In this document: positions 1-7,824 of the stretch, piece by piece
Layout of the letters: the number at the start of each line of letters is the position of its first letter
How positions within the stretch are numbered: the stretch's first letter is position 1
Assembly (NCBI GenBank): GCA_964428355.1
Contig: CAYRYU010000004.1
Location: forward strand, 1-64,000
DNA length: 64,000 nt
Direction of reading: 5' to 3'
DNA from: CAYRYU01 sp964428355
GTDB taxonomy: Bacteria; Muiribacteriota; Ozemobacteria; Ozemobacterales; Ozemobacteraceae
Notes under the pieces: generated by a model
What the model saw: only the letters and a program-made list of their open reading frames with translations
Told to the model about the DNA's origin: nothing
The model's database searches: none
Translations under genes and position numbers: made by a program

Positions 1-185
1 CGTGCGCTGGTCATCCATTCATGCCGCCTCGCTTCCGAAAATTGGACACCCCGACGGGGCTTCAACCTCGAGTTCATTATATCTCATAGAATTTCCCCGG
101 GCAACAACCCACTGGGGAGGGAAATTTTTCCGAAGCATGAAAAAGTACGCGTCCCCGATTTTCGGGGCGCTTTCTTTTGAGACGT

Positions 186-225
186 AAAAAAAACCCCCCG
201 GGTTCACACCCGGAGGGATTTTTTT
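186..225. terminator. Bidirectional Rho-independent terminator
   Basis: An A-tract at 186-193 and a T-tract at 219-225 flank an inverted repeat. Read on the minus strand the arms CCCTCCGGGT and ACCCGGGGGG form a 10-bp stem with one G-U pair and a short loop, followed by eight T. It lies just after the stop codon of the minus-strand gene ending at 234 and could also stop transcription arriving from the left edge. I see no supported gene in bases 1-185. Confidence 0.85.
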
Positions 226-233
226 GGAGAGGG

Positions 234-2099
234 TTACTTTCCGGATTTGGCCTTGAGAGCTTCGAACTCACCCTTGGCTTTGTTCATTTCCTGGGCGACC
301 TTGAGGGCGTCGGCCTGGCGGCCCTGGGAGACCATCTCGTTGTAGAGGCGATAGAGTTCCTGGTATTTGGCATAGGCCAGCTGGACTTCGGAGGAGTAGT
401 TCCCGATCGTCTCGTTGACCTCGACCGAGGGGGCATTCGCGGCAATTGAGCTCTGATCGCCACTCACGGCAATCTCGCTGCCCGCAGCGACTCCACCGAT
501 GGTCACGCTGCCACCGACCTGGCTCTGGGAATACGGGTTGGTTCCGGTGGGGAGTGCCACGGAATCGTATCCGGTGGACTGGCCTTTTCCGAACAATCCC
601 GCGATCTTGTGGGCGATCCAGTTGCCCGCCATGCCGCCGACGATACCGCCGATGATGGTTCCGAAGGGCGGGAAGATCATCGAGCCGACCATCGTGCCGA
701 CGACGGAACCAACGGTCTGACCGGCCACGCCGACCCAGTCGACATGCTTGAAGGCTTCCTTGATGGAGAACCGGCCGTTCTTCAGGTCACCGGCGAGGTA
801 GGCGCCCACGGAGCCGCCGACCACGGAGCCGAAGGTGGGAGCGAGGGCGCTCAGGACACCACCGACCACGGGGACTGCGGAGAGGAAGGGCACGAAGAAG
901 GATCCGGCCGCGGCACCGGTGACGGAGCCTACGACACCGCCGGCGAACTCGGCGCAGCAGACGGTCTTGAGGGCCTTCTTCAGGCTGGGCTTCTCACCCT
1001 TGATGATCTGGGTGGCAAGGTCGACACCGACGGTGATTCCAGCGGTCATGAGCAGGTTCTTGGGGCTGAAACCGGACTTGAGGCTGTCCTTGACGTTCTG
1101 GACACCGGCGTTGGTCATGGCTTTTCCTGCCTGATATCCGGAAGAGAGCTTGGCCTTGGTTTTGTCCCAGAAGCCGGGCTTGTCGCCACTCTGCGTGGAC
1201 TGGCCGCTCTGACCACTCTGACCGGAGGTCTGGCCGGCCTGCTGCTGGTTCTGCTGAGTCTGGCCGGCCTGTTCGTTCTGGCCGGTCTGACCGCTCTGCC
1301 CGGACTGCTCGCTCTGGCCGCTCTGGCCGGACTGCCCGGACTGTTCGCTCTGGCCGGTCTGACCGCTCTGCCCGGACTGCTCGGAGCCCTTGGCCGGGGT
1401 CGGATTCTTGTGGAAGATCTTGGCGATGCGATCTTTGGCTCCGCGGAGGAGGTCGCCGATCTTGGAGCCAATGCCCTTCACGCCGGTTCCAACCTTTTCG
1501 ACGCCGGATTTGGCGCCTTCATAGGTCTTGGTGCCAAATTCGTTGCCGCTCTGTTTCCCGGAAGTGAAGCTGTCCTTGATCTTGGAGCCGTACTCGCTCA
1601 GCTCGTTCTTGATCCAACTTCCACCCTTGCTGTCGGCCGCCGAGGTCGTGGGGGCTTGAGTGGTGGCCGTGGTGCTGGTGTTGGCGTTGGCGGCACCGGA
1701 AACCGGGGTCGAGGTCTTGGCGACGGTGGTGCCGACCGGTTCAGTGGTCTGGACCGAAGCATTCACCTGGGGTGTGGAGGTCTTGGCAACGGTGGTCCCC
1801 GCCTGGGTGCTCTGGGTCGTGGCGGCGGTTCCCGCGTTGTTGGAGCCGAATACCAGATTCATGTACTGGCTGGTCTCCAGAGCTACGGGCTGACCGTTAA
1901 CGTACCGGACGTTGTAGCTGGAAGTGACGGGACCGTTCTTGACAGTGATCCACTGCCCTGGGGTCACGTTGACCGTCTGGCCGCCTACATTCACTTTGAT
2001 CGCTTCGGCAGCGGCAAACAGAGGGGCCTCAGCAACGAACCCCGCTACCAGAACAAGACACATGATCTTGCTCAGGAACCGAATGGTTTTGTTCCTCAT
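234..2099 (-). CDS. Secreted Q/S/G-repeat protein with glycine-zipper C-terminal half
   Basis: 621 residues, function not recognised. Residues 1-33 look like a signal peptide (basic start, hydrophobic core MCLVLVAGFVAEA, then AAAEA). A Thr/Ala-rich segment follows, with two copies of a GTTVAKTST-type motif near residues 100-135. A Gln/Ser/Gly-rich low-complexity tract occupies about residues 238-303. From about residue 345 two Gly/Ala-rich hydrophobic stretches (GSVVGGSVGAYLAG and GTIIGGIVGGMAG types) resemble glycine zippers that pack helices in or on membranes. The C-terminus (about 565-621) is charged and predicted helical. Transcribed alone and ended by a strong terminator. An envelope or surface structural role is an inference from composition only. 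Confidence 0.8.
   Translation of the reverse strand: MRNKTIRFLSKIMCLVLVAGFVAEAPLFAAAEAIKVNVGGQTVNVTPGQWITVKNGPVTSSYNVRYVNGQPVALETSQYMNLVFGSNNAGTAATTQSTQAGTTVAKTSTPQVNASVQTTEPVGTTVAKTSTPVSGAANANTSTTATTQAPTTSAADSKGGSWIKNELSEYGSKIKDSFTSGKQSGNEFGTKTYEGAKSGVEKVGTGVKGIGSKIGDLLRGAKDRIAKIFHKNPTPAKGSEQSGQSGQTGQSEQSGQSGQSGQSEQSGQSGQTGQNEQAGQTQQNQQQAGQTSGQSGQSGQSTQSGDKPGFWDKTKAKLSSGYQAGKAMTNAGVQNVKDSLKSGFSPKNLLMTAGITVGVDLATQIIKGEKPSLKKALKTVCCAEFAGGVVGSVTGAAAGSFFVPFLSAVPVVGGVLSALAPTFGSVVGGSVGAYLAGDLKNGRFSIKEAFKHVDWVGVAGQTVGSVVGTMVGSMIFPPFGTIIGGIVGGMAGNWIAHKIAGLFGKGQSTGYDSVALPTGTNPYSQSQVGGSVTIGGVAAGSEIAVSGDQSSIAANAPSVEVNETIGNYSSEVQLAYAKYQELYRLYNEMVSQGRQADALKVAQEMNKAKGEFEALKAKSGK
1190..1388. repeat. In-frame low-complexity Q-S-G coding repeat
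   Basis: On the plus strand the tract is built from tandem variants of CTGGCCGCTCTG / CTGACCGCTCTG. It encodes short Gly-Gln-Ser and Gly-Gln-Thr units with scattered Glu and Asn in the 621-residue protein. The unit is a multiple of three bases, so length changes keep the frame. It probably forms a flexible, hydrophilic spacer between the N-terminal region and the glycine-zipper half. Confidence 0.75.
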
Positions 2100-2724
2100 A
2101 CACTACTCCTGATTCATTTGGAATTCCCGATACCTTTGAGAACCTACCCGATTACCCTAGAACACCACCCGATAAGAACTTACCCAAAATTTAAACCTAC
2201 CCTGTTTTTACCCGGATGTACCCAACATCCTGCTCTCAATTATAGCAAACCTTCTGAAAACCGCAACCATCCCACCGAAAATTTAGGGGATTTTCCGGAA
2301 ATCGTACTCGTCCAAGCCCTTTTTGGGGCACTAGAACCCTGATCAATAAAGGTTCCTGGCCGGAGGCATAAAGCCACGGACTCCAGGCCTGCTTTCGGAA
2401 ATTCTTCCTTTCGAAATCGGTTCCAGGTTTGGAGATCCTAAAAGGACGGGTTTCATTGCCCTTGTTTCAAGGGCTTCGGATAAAAAAGCGAAAAATTTCA
2501 CAAGAAACACCAGCGCTGCCGACTCCGCGGAAACGGGCTCCAAGAGATGGATTCTGCCATGCCGTCGATGAGGGCTAGGAGATATTGCTTGCGTCCTGGA
2601 GACAAGCATCCAATATCAAAAAAAATTCCCCCCTCCACTTTTTTATCTGCCCATGAAGCACCAAAACGCGCGCTGGTTCAGCTTTCGCGCGAGCAGCCCT
2701 CGCTGGGGTTCCCGTTCTTGAATG
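2100..2724. other. Gene-free intergenic region
   Basis: About 620 bases between the divergent secreted protein and the hydrogenase operon. Short open frames exist here (for example 2343-2609 minus) but have no ribosome binding site, no recognisable domain and compositions unlike neighbours. It holds the GGGTA repeat series close to the minus-strand gene and ends in the hydrogenase promoter. Bases 2230-2720 show nothing else I can name. Confidence 0.6.
2145..2223 (-). promoter_or_regulatory. Series of GGGTA direct repeats upstream of the secreted-protein gene
   Basis: On the plus strand TACCC occurs at 2145, 2153, 2181, 2198, 2209 and 2219, plus a CACCC at 2166. All are in the same orientation, so they read GGGTA on the minus strand, 46-124 bases upstream of the minus-strand start codon at 2099. 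Spacings run 8-17 bases. Such iterated same-direction pentamers look like a cooperative protein-binding region. No recognisable -35/-10 pair was found here. Confidence 0.45.
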
Positions 2725-2753
2725 TTGACAAGTTCCAAAATTTCGTGTAAATT
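2725..2753 (+). promoter_or_regulatory. Sigma70-type promoter of the hydrogenase operon
   Basis: A perfect -35 TTGACA lies at 2725-2730 and a -10-like TAAATT at 2748-2753, with a 17-base spacer. Transcription would begin near 2760, only about ten bases before the ATG at 2771. The ribosome binding site AGAGG (2761-2765) would therefore be at the very 5' end of the message. Confidence 0.7.
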
Positions 2754-2760
2754 TTCACAT
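2743..2760. promoter_or_regulatory. Rex-like (or CRP/FNR-family) operator over the hydrogenase -10
   Basis: The 18-mer TCGTGTAAATTTTCACAT matches the Rex pattern TTGTGA-N6-TCACAA at 9 of 12 fixed positions with exact spacing. It covers the -10 and the expected start of transcription, a normal place for a repressor. Rex represses fermentation and hydrogenase genes when the NADH/NAD+ ratio is low. The same dyad also partly fits a CRP-type site (TGTGA-N6-TCACA), so the protein that binds is not settled. Confidence 0.45.
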
Positions 2761-2770
2761 AGAGGTTGCA

Positions 2771-3265
2771 ATGGAAAAAGACCCGTTTTTCATCGTTCGC
2801 GAAATCATCGATCACTACGGAAAGGACCGGACCAAACTGATTCTGGCCCTTCACGAGATTGTCAAGAATCTGGGGTACGTTTCACAACCCCTGGTTGGTC
2901 TCCTCGCCGAAGGGTTCCAGGTTTCCAAGGCCGAGGTCAACGGTCTGGTCACTTTTTATCCCCGTTTCCGACTGAGGTCCAAAACCCGGATCCTTATAGA
3001 ATGTTGCGCAGGGCTTTCCTGTGAAGCATGCAATGCCGGTCGGGTTCTTTCGGCGGTCAAGAGATTCTTGAAAATCAAGGAGAATGAATCGTCCCGGGAT
3101 GGCGTCTTTTATCTTCAAACACACCAATGCCTCGGCCGTTGCGAAAAGGGACCCGCGATTGCCCTGAACGGGGTTGTTCACGAGAAGGTGACTCCCGAAC
3201 TAGCGATCGGAATCATCGAAGAGGCTCTATCCGCCCAGCGGGGATCCCAGAAAAGGGGCATCTGA
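2771..3265 (+). CDS. NuoE-like [2Fe-2S] subunit of an [FeFe] hydrogenase (HydC type)
   Basis: 164 residues, thioredoxin-like 24-kDa subunit family. An N-terminal helical part (residues 1-65) precedes the cluster domain. Four cysteines in the family spacing, C79-x4-C84 and C120-x3-C124 (QCLGRCEKGP), should hold one [2Fe-2S] cluster. In multimeric hydrogenases this subunit passes electrons between the flavin subunit and the catalytic subunit. First gene of the operon, preceded by AGAGG at 2761; its stop shares one base with the next ATG. No other complex I genes are nearby, so it is not part of a nuo operon. Confidence 0.88.
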   Translation: MEKDPFFIVREIIDHYGKDRTKLILALHEIVKNLGYVSQPLVGLLAEGFQVSKAEVNGLVTFYPRFRLRSKTRILIECCAGLSCEACNAGRVLSAVKRFLKIKENESSRDGVFYLQTHQCLGRCEKGPAIALNGVVHEKVTPELAIGIIEEALSAQRGSQKRGI

Positions 3266-4572
3266 TGAATCAGGAATTTGAGGGCTCATTGCTTGGTTCC
3301 CCGGTAGAAACATTGGAGGATTACCTCCATTCAGGAGGGATGAAAGGCTTGAAAAAGGCCCTCAAACTTTCTCCGGGTGAAGTGATTTCCGAGATCAATG
3401 CGAGCAACCTCCGGGGCAGAGGGGGAGGGGCATTCCCTACCTGGAAGAAGATGGAGGGGGTTTCGCGGGCCGCGGAAAAGGCGCGTTACGTCATAATAAA
3501 TGCCATGGAATCGGGGTGCGGGTGTTTCAAGGATCGCGAGCTCCTTCGACGGAATCCCTTTCGGGTTTTCGAGGGAGCATTGATCTCGGCCTACGCGGTT
3601 TCCGCCGGAACGGTGATCCTGCCCCTGAGCTGCCGGCAATCAGGTTTGGAAAAGCGTCTTGGAGACGTTCTTGGTGATCTGAATGGCAAGGGCTTCTTCG
3701 GCCGCGGAATCCTGGGCTCCTCATTCGATTGCATAATCGAGACCCGCTGCGGGGGCGAAGCCCTTTCATGCGGGGAGGAGACCGCCCTTCTGGAGTTCCT
3801 CGAGGGGAGGCGGGCGATTCCGCGCGAAAAACCCCCCTTCCCCGACTCGGTGGGCCTTTACGGAAAACCAACCCTGGTTTCCAATGCGGAAACCTTTGCG
3901 CACGTTCCCGGAATACTTCTGGAGGGGGGAAGCAAATTCTCCGGCTCCGGAAGGGTTCGGTATCCCGGGTCCCGAGTGGTGAGTATCAGCGGGAGGGTAA
4001 GGAAGCCCGGAGTTTATGAGTTCCCCGCGGGTACAACCGTCCAGGGAATGCTGGATGCTGCGGGGGGAGCCCTCGATGGCGAGGAAATCACGGCGGTCAC
4101 CCCGTGTGGTGTCTCCTCCGGGTTTCTTCCCAGGTCACTTTTCAACACACCCATGGACCCCGAATCCTTCCGAAAGATCGGGGTGAATTGGGGGCCGGGG
4201 GCCCTCATTGCGTATTCCGGTGTAAACTGTATCGTCAATCTGACCATGTGTCTGGCGCGGTATTTCGCGGCGGAATCCTGCGGAAAGTGTACCCCATGCC
4301 GGGAAGGAACCCGTCGGATCTTCCGGCTTCTCCAGGAGACCTGCGAAAGGAAGCACACACCGCGGTCGGGAAAGTCCCGGATGCCGACCAACCCGGAGTA
4401 TGAACCGGAGCCTCTTGTCAGATCGCTGGGTGAAACGATGCGCCTTGCGTCCAGGTGCAGCCTTGGGCGGCTCGCCGGCGGTGCGGTCCTTTCGGGGTTC
4501 ACCTTCTTTCGGGAAGAGTTTCGCGCCCACTTCGAGGAATTCACCTGTCCGGCAGGAGTCTGCGGAGAATGA
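3265..4572 (+). CDS. NuoF-like flavin/[4Fe-4S] subunit of an [FeFe] hydrogenase (HydB core type)
   Basis: 435 residues from the ATG at 3265, which overlaps the preceding stop (TGATG). The 51-kDa subunit features are present: glycine loop GRGGGAFPTWKK (51-62), CGEETALLEFLEGRR, and ESCGKCTPCREGT (about 336-348) with a later Cys for the N3-type [4Fe-4S] cluster. It lacks the extra N-terminal [2Fe-2S] and C-terminal double [4Fe-4S] domains of the long HydB of Thermotoga. The usual FMN/NADH loop NADESEPGSFKDR is NAMESGCGCFKDR (79-91): Met81, Gly84 and two Cys replace conserved residues. It should hold FMN, but use of NAD(H) is uncertain. Ends ...CPAGVCGE, four bases overlapping hydA. Confidence 0.87.
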   Translation: MNQEFEGSLLGSPVETLEDYLHSGGMKGLKKALKLSPGEVISEINASNLRGRGGGAFPTWKKMEGVSRAAEKARYVIINAMESGCGCFKDRELLRRNPFRVFEGALISAYAVSAGTVILPLSCRQSGLEKRLGDVLGDLNGKGFFGRGILGSSFDCIIETRCGGEALSCGEETALLEFLEGRRAIPREKPPFPDSVGLYGKPTLVSNAETFAHVPGILLEGGSKFSGSGRVRYPGSRVVSISGRVRKPGVYEFPAGTTVQGMLDAAGGALDGEEITAVTPCGVSSGFLPRSLFNTPMDPESFRKIGVNWGPGALIAYSGVNCIVNLTMCLARYFAAESCGKCTPCREGTRRIFRLLQETCERKHTPRSGKSRMPTNPEYEPEPLVRSLGETMRLASRCSLGRLAGGAVLSGFTFFREEFRAHFEEFTCPAGVCGE

Positions 4573-6347
4573 ACATGGAAAGGCCTGCAAGGGTGTTGAT
4601 CAACTCCATTCCAGTCGAGGTACCCGCCGGAACGACCATCATCGAGGCGGCGGAAAAGGTGAACGTCATCATCCCCCGCTTCTGCTCCTCGAAGGAGTCT
4701 CGGCACAGCGGATCCTGTCGCATCTGCGTCGTCGAGGTGGAAGGGGAGGAGTATCTTCAGACCGCATGCAACACGCCGGTTCGGGAGGGAATGGTCGTGA
4801 CAACGAACTCCCCCCTGGTTCGGAAAACTCGCCGTATGGTTGCCGAGTTGCTGATTTCCGGTCACCCGGACGACTGCCATTCCTGTACCCGCCTGACTCC
4901 CTGCGGACTGAGGAAACTTGCCGCCGAAGTCGGAATCCGGGAGCGGGTTTTTCCCTGGGAGGGCCAGGGGCGGGCGATCGATGCCTCCCATCCATCGCTT
5001 GTCCGGAACCCCGAGAAATGCCTCCTTTGCGGAAAGTGCGTTTTCGTTTGCCGGGAAGTCCAGACAGTCGATGCGATCGGGTTCGCCGATCGGGGTCGCA
5101 ACACTGAAGTAGCCTCAGGAGCTCCCAGCGGAATGATCGACTCCCCCTGCGTGGGCTGTGGACAATGCATCCTGGTTTGTCCTACCGGCGCGCTATCCGA
5201 CTCGACCGACCCCGATGCCATCTGGAGCGTGCTGGCCGACCAGGGAAAGTTCGTCGTGGCCCAGGTCGCCCCCTCGACCCGGGCAACCTTGGGGGAGGAG
5301 TTCGGGTTCAAGGCGGGGACCAACGTCGCGGGGAAGATCGTCAGCGCCCTTCGCAGGCTCGGTTTCCGAAAGGTTTTCGATACCACTTTCGCCGCGGACC
5401 TCGTCGCGGTGGAGGAGGCCCACGAGCTTCTTGCAAGGCTGGAGAAGTCCTGGGCACAACCCGACGGAACCCCGGAAAGCGCTTTCGGTTTGGGCCTTCC
5501 TCTCATGACAAGCAGCAGTCCCGCATGGGTCAAATTCTTAGAACATTTCTACCCCTCCCTGCTTCCCCTGCTTTCTACATGCAAGTCTCCCCAGCAGGTC
5601 GCGGGGGCACTCACCAAAACCCATCTCGCGGAGGGCATGGGGATCGACCCCGGGTCGATGGTGGTCTTTTCGGTAATGCCCTGTACCGCGAAGAAGTTCG
5701 AGGCCACGCGTCCCGAGATGGTCGTTTCAGGTATGCGGGAGGTGGATTTCGTCCTCACGAACCGCGAACTGGCGCGGCTGATCCGGGAAGCGGGAATCGA
5801 TTTCGCTAACCTTCCCGAAGAGGATTTCGACGACCCCATGGGCGTCTCATCGGGTGGCGGCGACATCTTCGGCGTTTCGGGCGGGGTCCTGGAGGCGGCT
5901 CTCCGTGTGCTGGCAGGGCTCGTTTCCACCGGGGAGCCGCCCTCTCTGGAGTTCCGCGAACTGCGGGGCTTCAAGGACGTCAAAACCGCGATCCTCCAGT
6001 TCGAGAACCGTTCTCTCCATGTTGCCGTTGCGAGCGGGCTAGGACCTGCACGCGAGCTCGTGGAGGGATTGGTTTCCGGGAAGGGGCCGAAGTTCGACTA
6101 CATCGAAGTGATGGCCTGCCCGGGAGGCTGCATCGGTGGCGGGGGCCAGATCTCGGCGGGCAACTTCGAGGTCCAGGCAAGAAGGGCCGCGACGCTCTAC
6201 GCCCAGGATCGGGGAAAACCCGTCCGGAATCCGGCCGATAACCCCTTCATCAAAGCCCTTTACAAGGATTTCCTGAAAAAGCCCAACAGCCCGAAGGCAG
6301 TTTCTCTCCTCCATACCCGTTTCGTGGCCCGAAGCAGAGTCTGGTAA
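4569..6347 (+). CDS. hydA: [FeFe]-hydrogenase catalytic subunit with substituted H-cluster loop
   Basis: 592 residues; start chosen at ATG 4569, overlapping the previous stop. Domains in order: plant-type [2Fe-2S] (C39, C50, C53, C67); His-ligated [4Fe-4S] (H99, C103, C106, C112); two ferredoxin clusters (C151/154/157/161 and C194/197/200/204); H-cluster domain from about 225. Motif L2 MPCTAKKFEATRPE (C372) and L3 MACPGGCIGGGGQ (C517, C521) are normal. Motif L1 is TSSSPAWVKFLEHFYP (314 on): S316 and S317 stand at CpI Cys299 (proton relay) and Cys300 (ligand of the H-cluster cubane). The rest matches a soluble M3-type HydA to the end. Activity is therefore doubtful, or the cluster has a Ser ligand. 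Followed 40 bases later by maturases. Confidence 0.9.
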   Translation: MNMERPARVLINSIPVEVPAGTTIIEAAEKVNVIIPRFCSSKESRHSGSCRICVVEVEGEEYLQTACNTPVREGMVVTTNSPLVRKTRRMVAELLISGHPDDCHSCTRLTPCGLRKLAAEVGIRERVFPWEGQGRAIDASHPSLVRNPEKCLLCGKCVFVCREVQTVDAIGFADRGRNTEVASGAPSGMIDSPCVGCGQCILVCPTGALSDSTDPDAIWSVLADQGKFVVAQVAPSTRATLGEEFGFKAGTNVAGKIVSALRRLGFRKVFDTTFAADLVAVEEAHELLARLEKSWAQPDGTPESAFGLGLPLMTSSSPAWVKFLEHFYPSLLPLLSTCKSPQQVAGALTKTHLAEGMGIDPGSMVVFSVMPCTAKKFEATRPEMVVSGMREVDFVLTNRELARLIREAGIDFANLPEEDFDDPMGVSSGGGDIFGVSGGVLEAALRVLAGLVSTGEPPSLEFRELRGFKDVKTAILQFENRSLHVAVASGLGPARELVEGLVSGKGPKFDYIEVMACPGGCIGGGGQISAGNFEVQARRAATLYAQDRGKPVRNPADNPFIKALYKDFLKKPNSPKAVSLLHTRFVARSRVW

Positions 6348-6387
6348 ACCCCTTCGGCCATTCCTGAACGAAAGTCGAGGGAGCGTC

Positions 6388-7824
6388 ATGAAAGTCAAGG
6401 AAAACGCCGCATCCGTGATCGATCCACCCGCCATCCACGCACTCCTCGGAAGTCTTCCGAAACCTGATCCCGGTCGGTTCCGCGAAGTCCTGGAGAAGGC
6501 TTCCCTCAAGAAAGGCCTTTCACTCGATGAGACCGCGTTTCTTCTCACCCTCACCGACCACGAAATGATCCGGGAGATGACGGAGACGGCAGTCCAGGTG
6601 AAGGACGCGATCTACGGGAAAAGGCTGGTACTCTTCGCCCCGCTCTATTCGACGAGCCATTGCATCAATGACTGCGAATACTGCGGGTTCCGGGTCACGA
6701 ACGCCTGTCCCAGGCGGAGACTCTCGCTGGAAGAGATCCGCCAGGAGACCGAGGTCCTGATCCGGATGGGCCACAAGCGGATCCTTCTGGTTGGCGGCGA
6801 AGACCCCGAGCTCTCGGTCGAAACGGTGGCCGCGCAGGTCCGCGCGATCTACGACGTCCGGATCGGCAGCGGAAACATCCGCCGGATCAACGTCAACATC
6901 GCCCCTCAATCCGAAGAGGGTTTCCGGAAGATCAAGGATGCCGGAATCGGCACCTATCAATGTTTCCAGGAAACCTACCATCCGGAGACATACGCCCGGC
7001 TCCACCTGAGCGGGCCGAAATGCGACTTCGAAAACCGCCTGCGCGTGTTCGAACGCTGCATCAAGGCCGGGATCGACGATTTCGGGGTTGGTTTCCTTTT
7101 CGGCCTCTACGACCACCGGTATGAGGTTCTCGCCCTGCTTCAACAGACCCGGCATCTGGAGGCGAATTTCGGGATCGGCCCCCACACCATTTCCATCCCG
7201 CGGCTCGAGCCTGCGGAGGGAACCGATTACTACCGTACCACACCTTGGAAAGTCTCGGACGAAGAACTCGTCAAGACCACGGCGATACTACGCCTTTCCG
7301 TTCCCTATACCGGTATCATTCTCTCCACCCGGGAATCCCCCGAAATGCGGCATCGGCTTCTTCGCGTCGGTGTTTCGCAGATCAGCGCGGGTTCGATCAC
7401 AAATCCCGGCGGATATGCCGAGGTTCAGGGGCCCCATCCCTCCGGCGCGGCCGGAGACGGCGAAGAAAAGGGTGTCGTTCCGCAGTTCGAGGTCCAGGAT
7501 CACCGCTCTCTCGACGAGATCATCCGAATGGCCTGTGACGAGGGATACATCCCCAGCTTCTGCACCGGTTGTTACCGGAAGGGCCGCACCGGGGAGGTTT
7601 TCCAGCACCTGGCGAAGGACGAGCATATCGGTCCGATGTGTACCGTCAATGCTTTCGCGACGCTTCAGGAGTATCTGGAAGACTATGCATCCCAGGAGAC
7701 CAAGGATGCCGGGACCCGTTGCATCAGGAGATTCCTGGGCGACGAAAAGGATCCCGGGCTGAAGAACCGGATATCGGAAGGGATCCGTCGGGTCAAGACA
7801 GGGGAACGGGATGTCATCGTTTGA
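6388..7824 (+). CDS. hydG: [FeFe]-hydrogenase maturase HydG (radical SAM tyrosine lyase)
   Basis: 478 residues. HydG splits tyrosine to supply CO and CN ligands and the Fe(CO)2CN synthon of the H-cluster. The radical SAM motif C92-x3-C96-x2-C99 (HCINDCEYCGF) is present. The C-terminal auxiliary cluster motif C392-x2-C395-x22-C418, which separates HydG from the thiamine enzyme ThiH, is also present. Ribosome binding site GAGGGAG before the ATG. It lies 40 bases after hydA and overlaps hydE by 14 bases. All key cysteines look intact, which contrasts with the altered HydA upstream. Confidence 0.93.
   Translation: MKVKENAASVIDPPAIHALLGSLPKPDPGRFREVLEKASLKKGLSLDETAFLLTLTDHEMIREMTETAVQVKDAIYGKRLVLFAPLYSTSHCINDCEYCGFRVTNACPRRRLSLEEIRQETEVLIRMGHKRILLVGGEDPELSVETVAAQVRAIYDVRIGSGNIRRINVNIAPQSEEGFRKIKDAGIGTYQCFQETYHPETYARLHLSGPKCDFENRLRVFERCIKAGIDDFGVGFLFGLYDHRYEVLALLQQTRHLEANFGIGPHTISIPRLEPAEGTDYYRTTPWKVSDEELVKTTAILRLSVPYTGIILSTRESPEMRHRLLRVGVSQISAGSITNPGGYAEVQGPHPSGAAGDGEEKGVVPQFEVQDHRSLDEIIRMACDEGYIPSFCTGCYRKGRTGEVFQHLAKDEHIGPMCTVNAFATLQEYLEDYASQETKDAGTRCIRRFLGDEKDPGLKNRISEGIRRVKTGERDVIV

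Noticed and set aside
609..2342. A 577-codon open frame on the plus strand
   Set aside because: It is the antisense shadow of the Q/S/G-repeat gene, no ribosome binding site, and its protein is Gly/Leu/Ala-rich noise produced by the repeat.
2343..2609. An 88-codon frame on the minus strand
   Set aside because: No ribosome binding site, no domain, unusual composition, and no link to either neighbour.
2771..4572. NuoE/NuoF-like genes as part of respiratory complex I
   Set aside because: The next gene is HydA with overlapping reading frames and maturases follow; no other nuo gene is present.
4014..4991. A 325-codon minus-strand frame across the hydB/hydA junction
   Set aside because: Opposite two clearly identified genes; a result of G+C-rich third positions.
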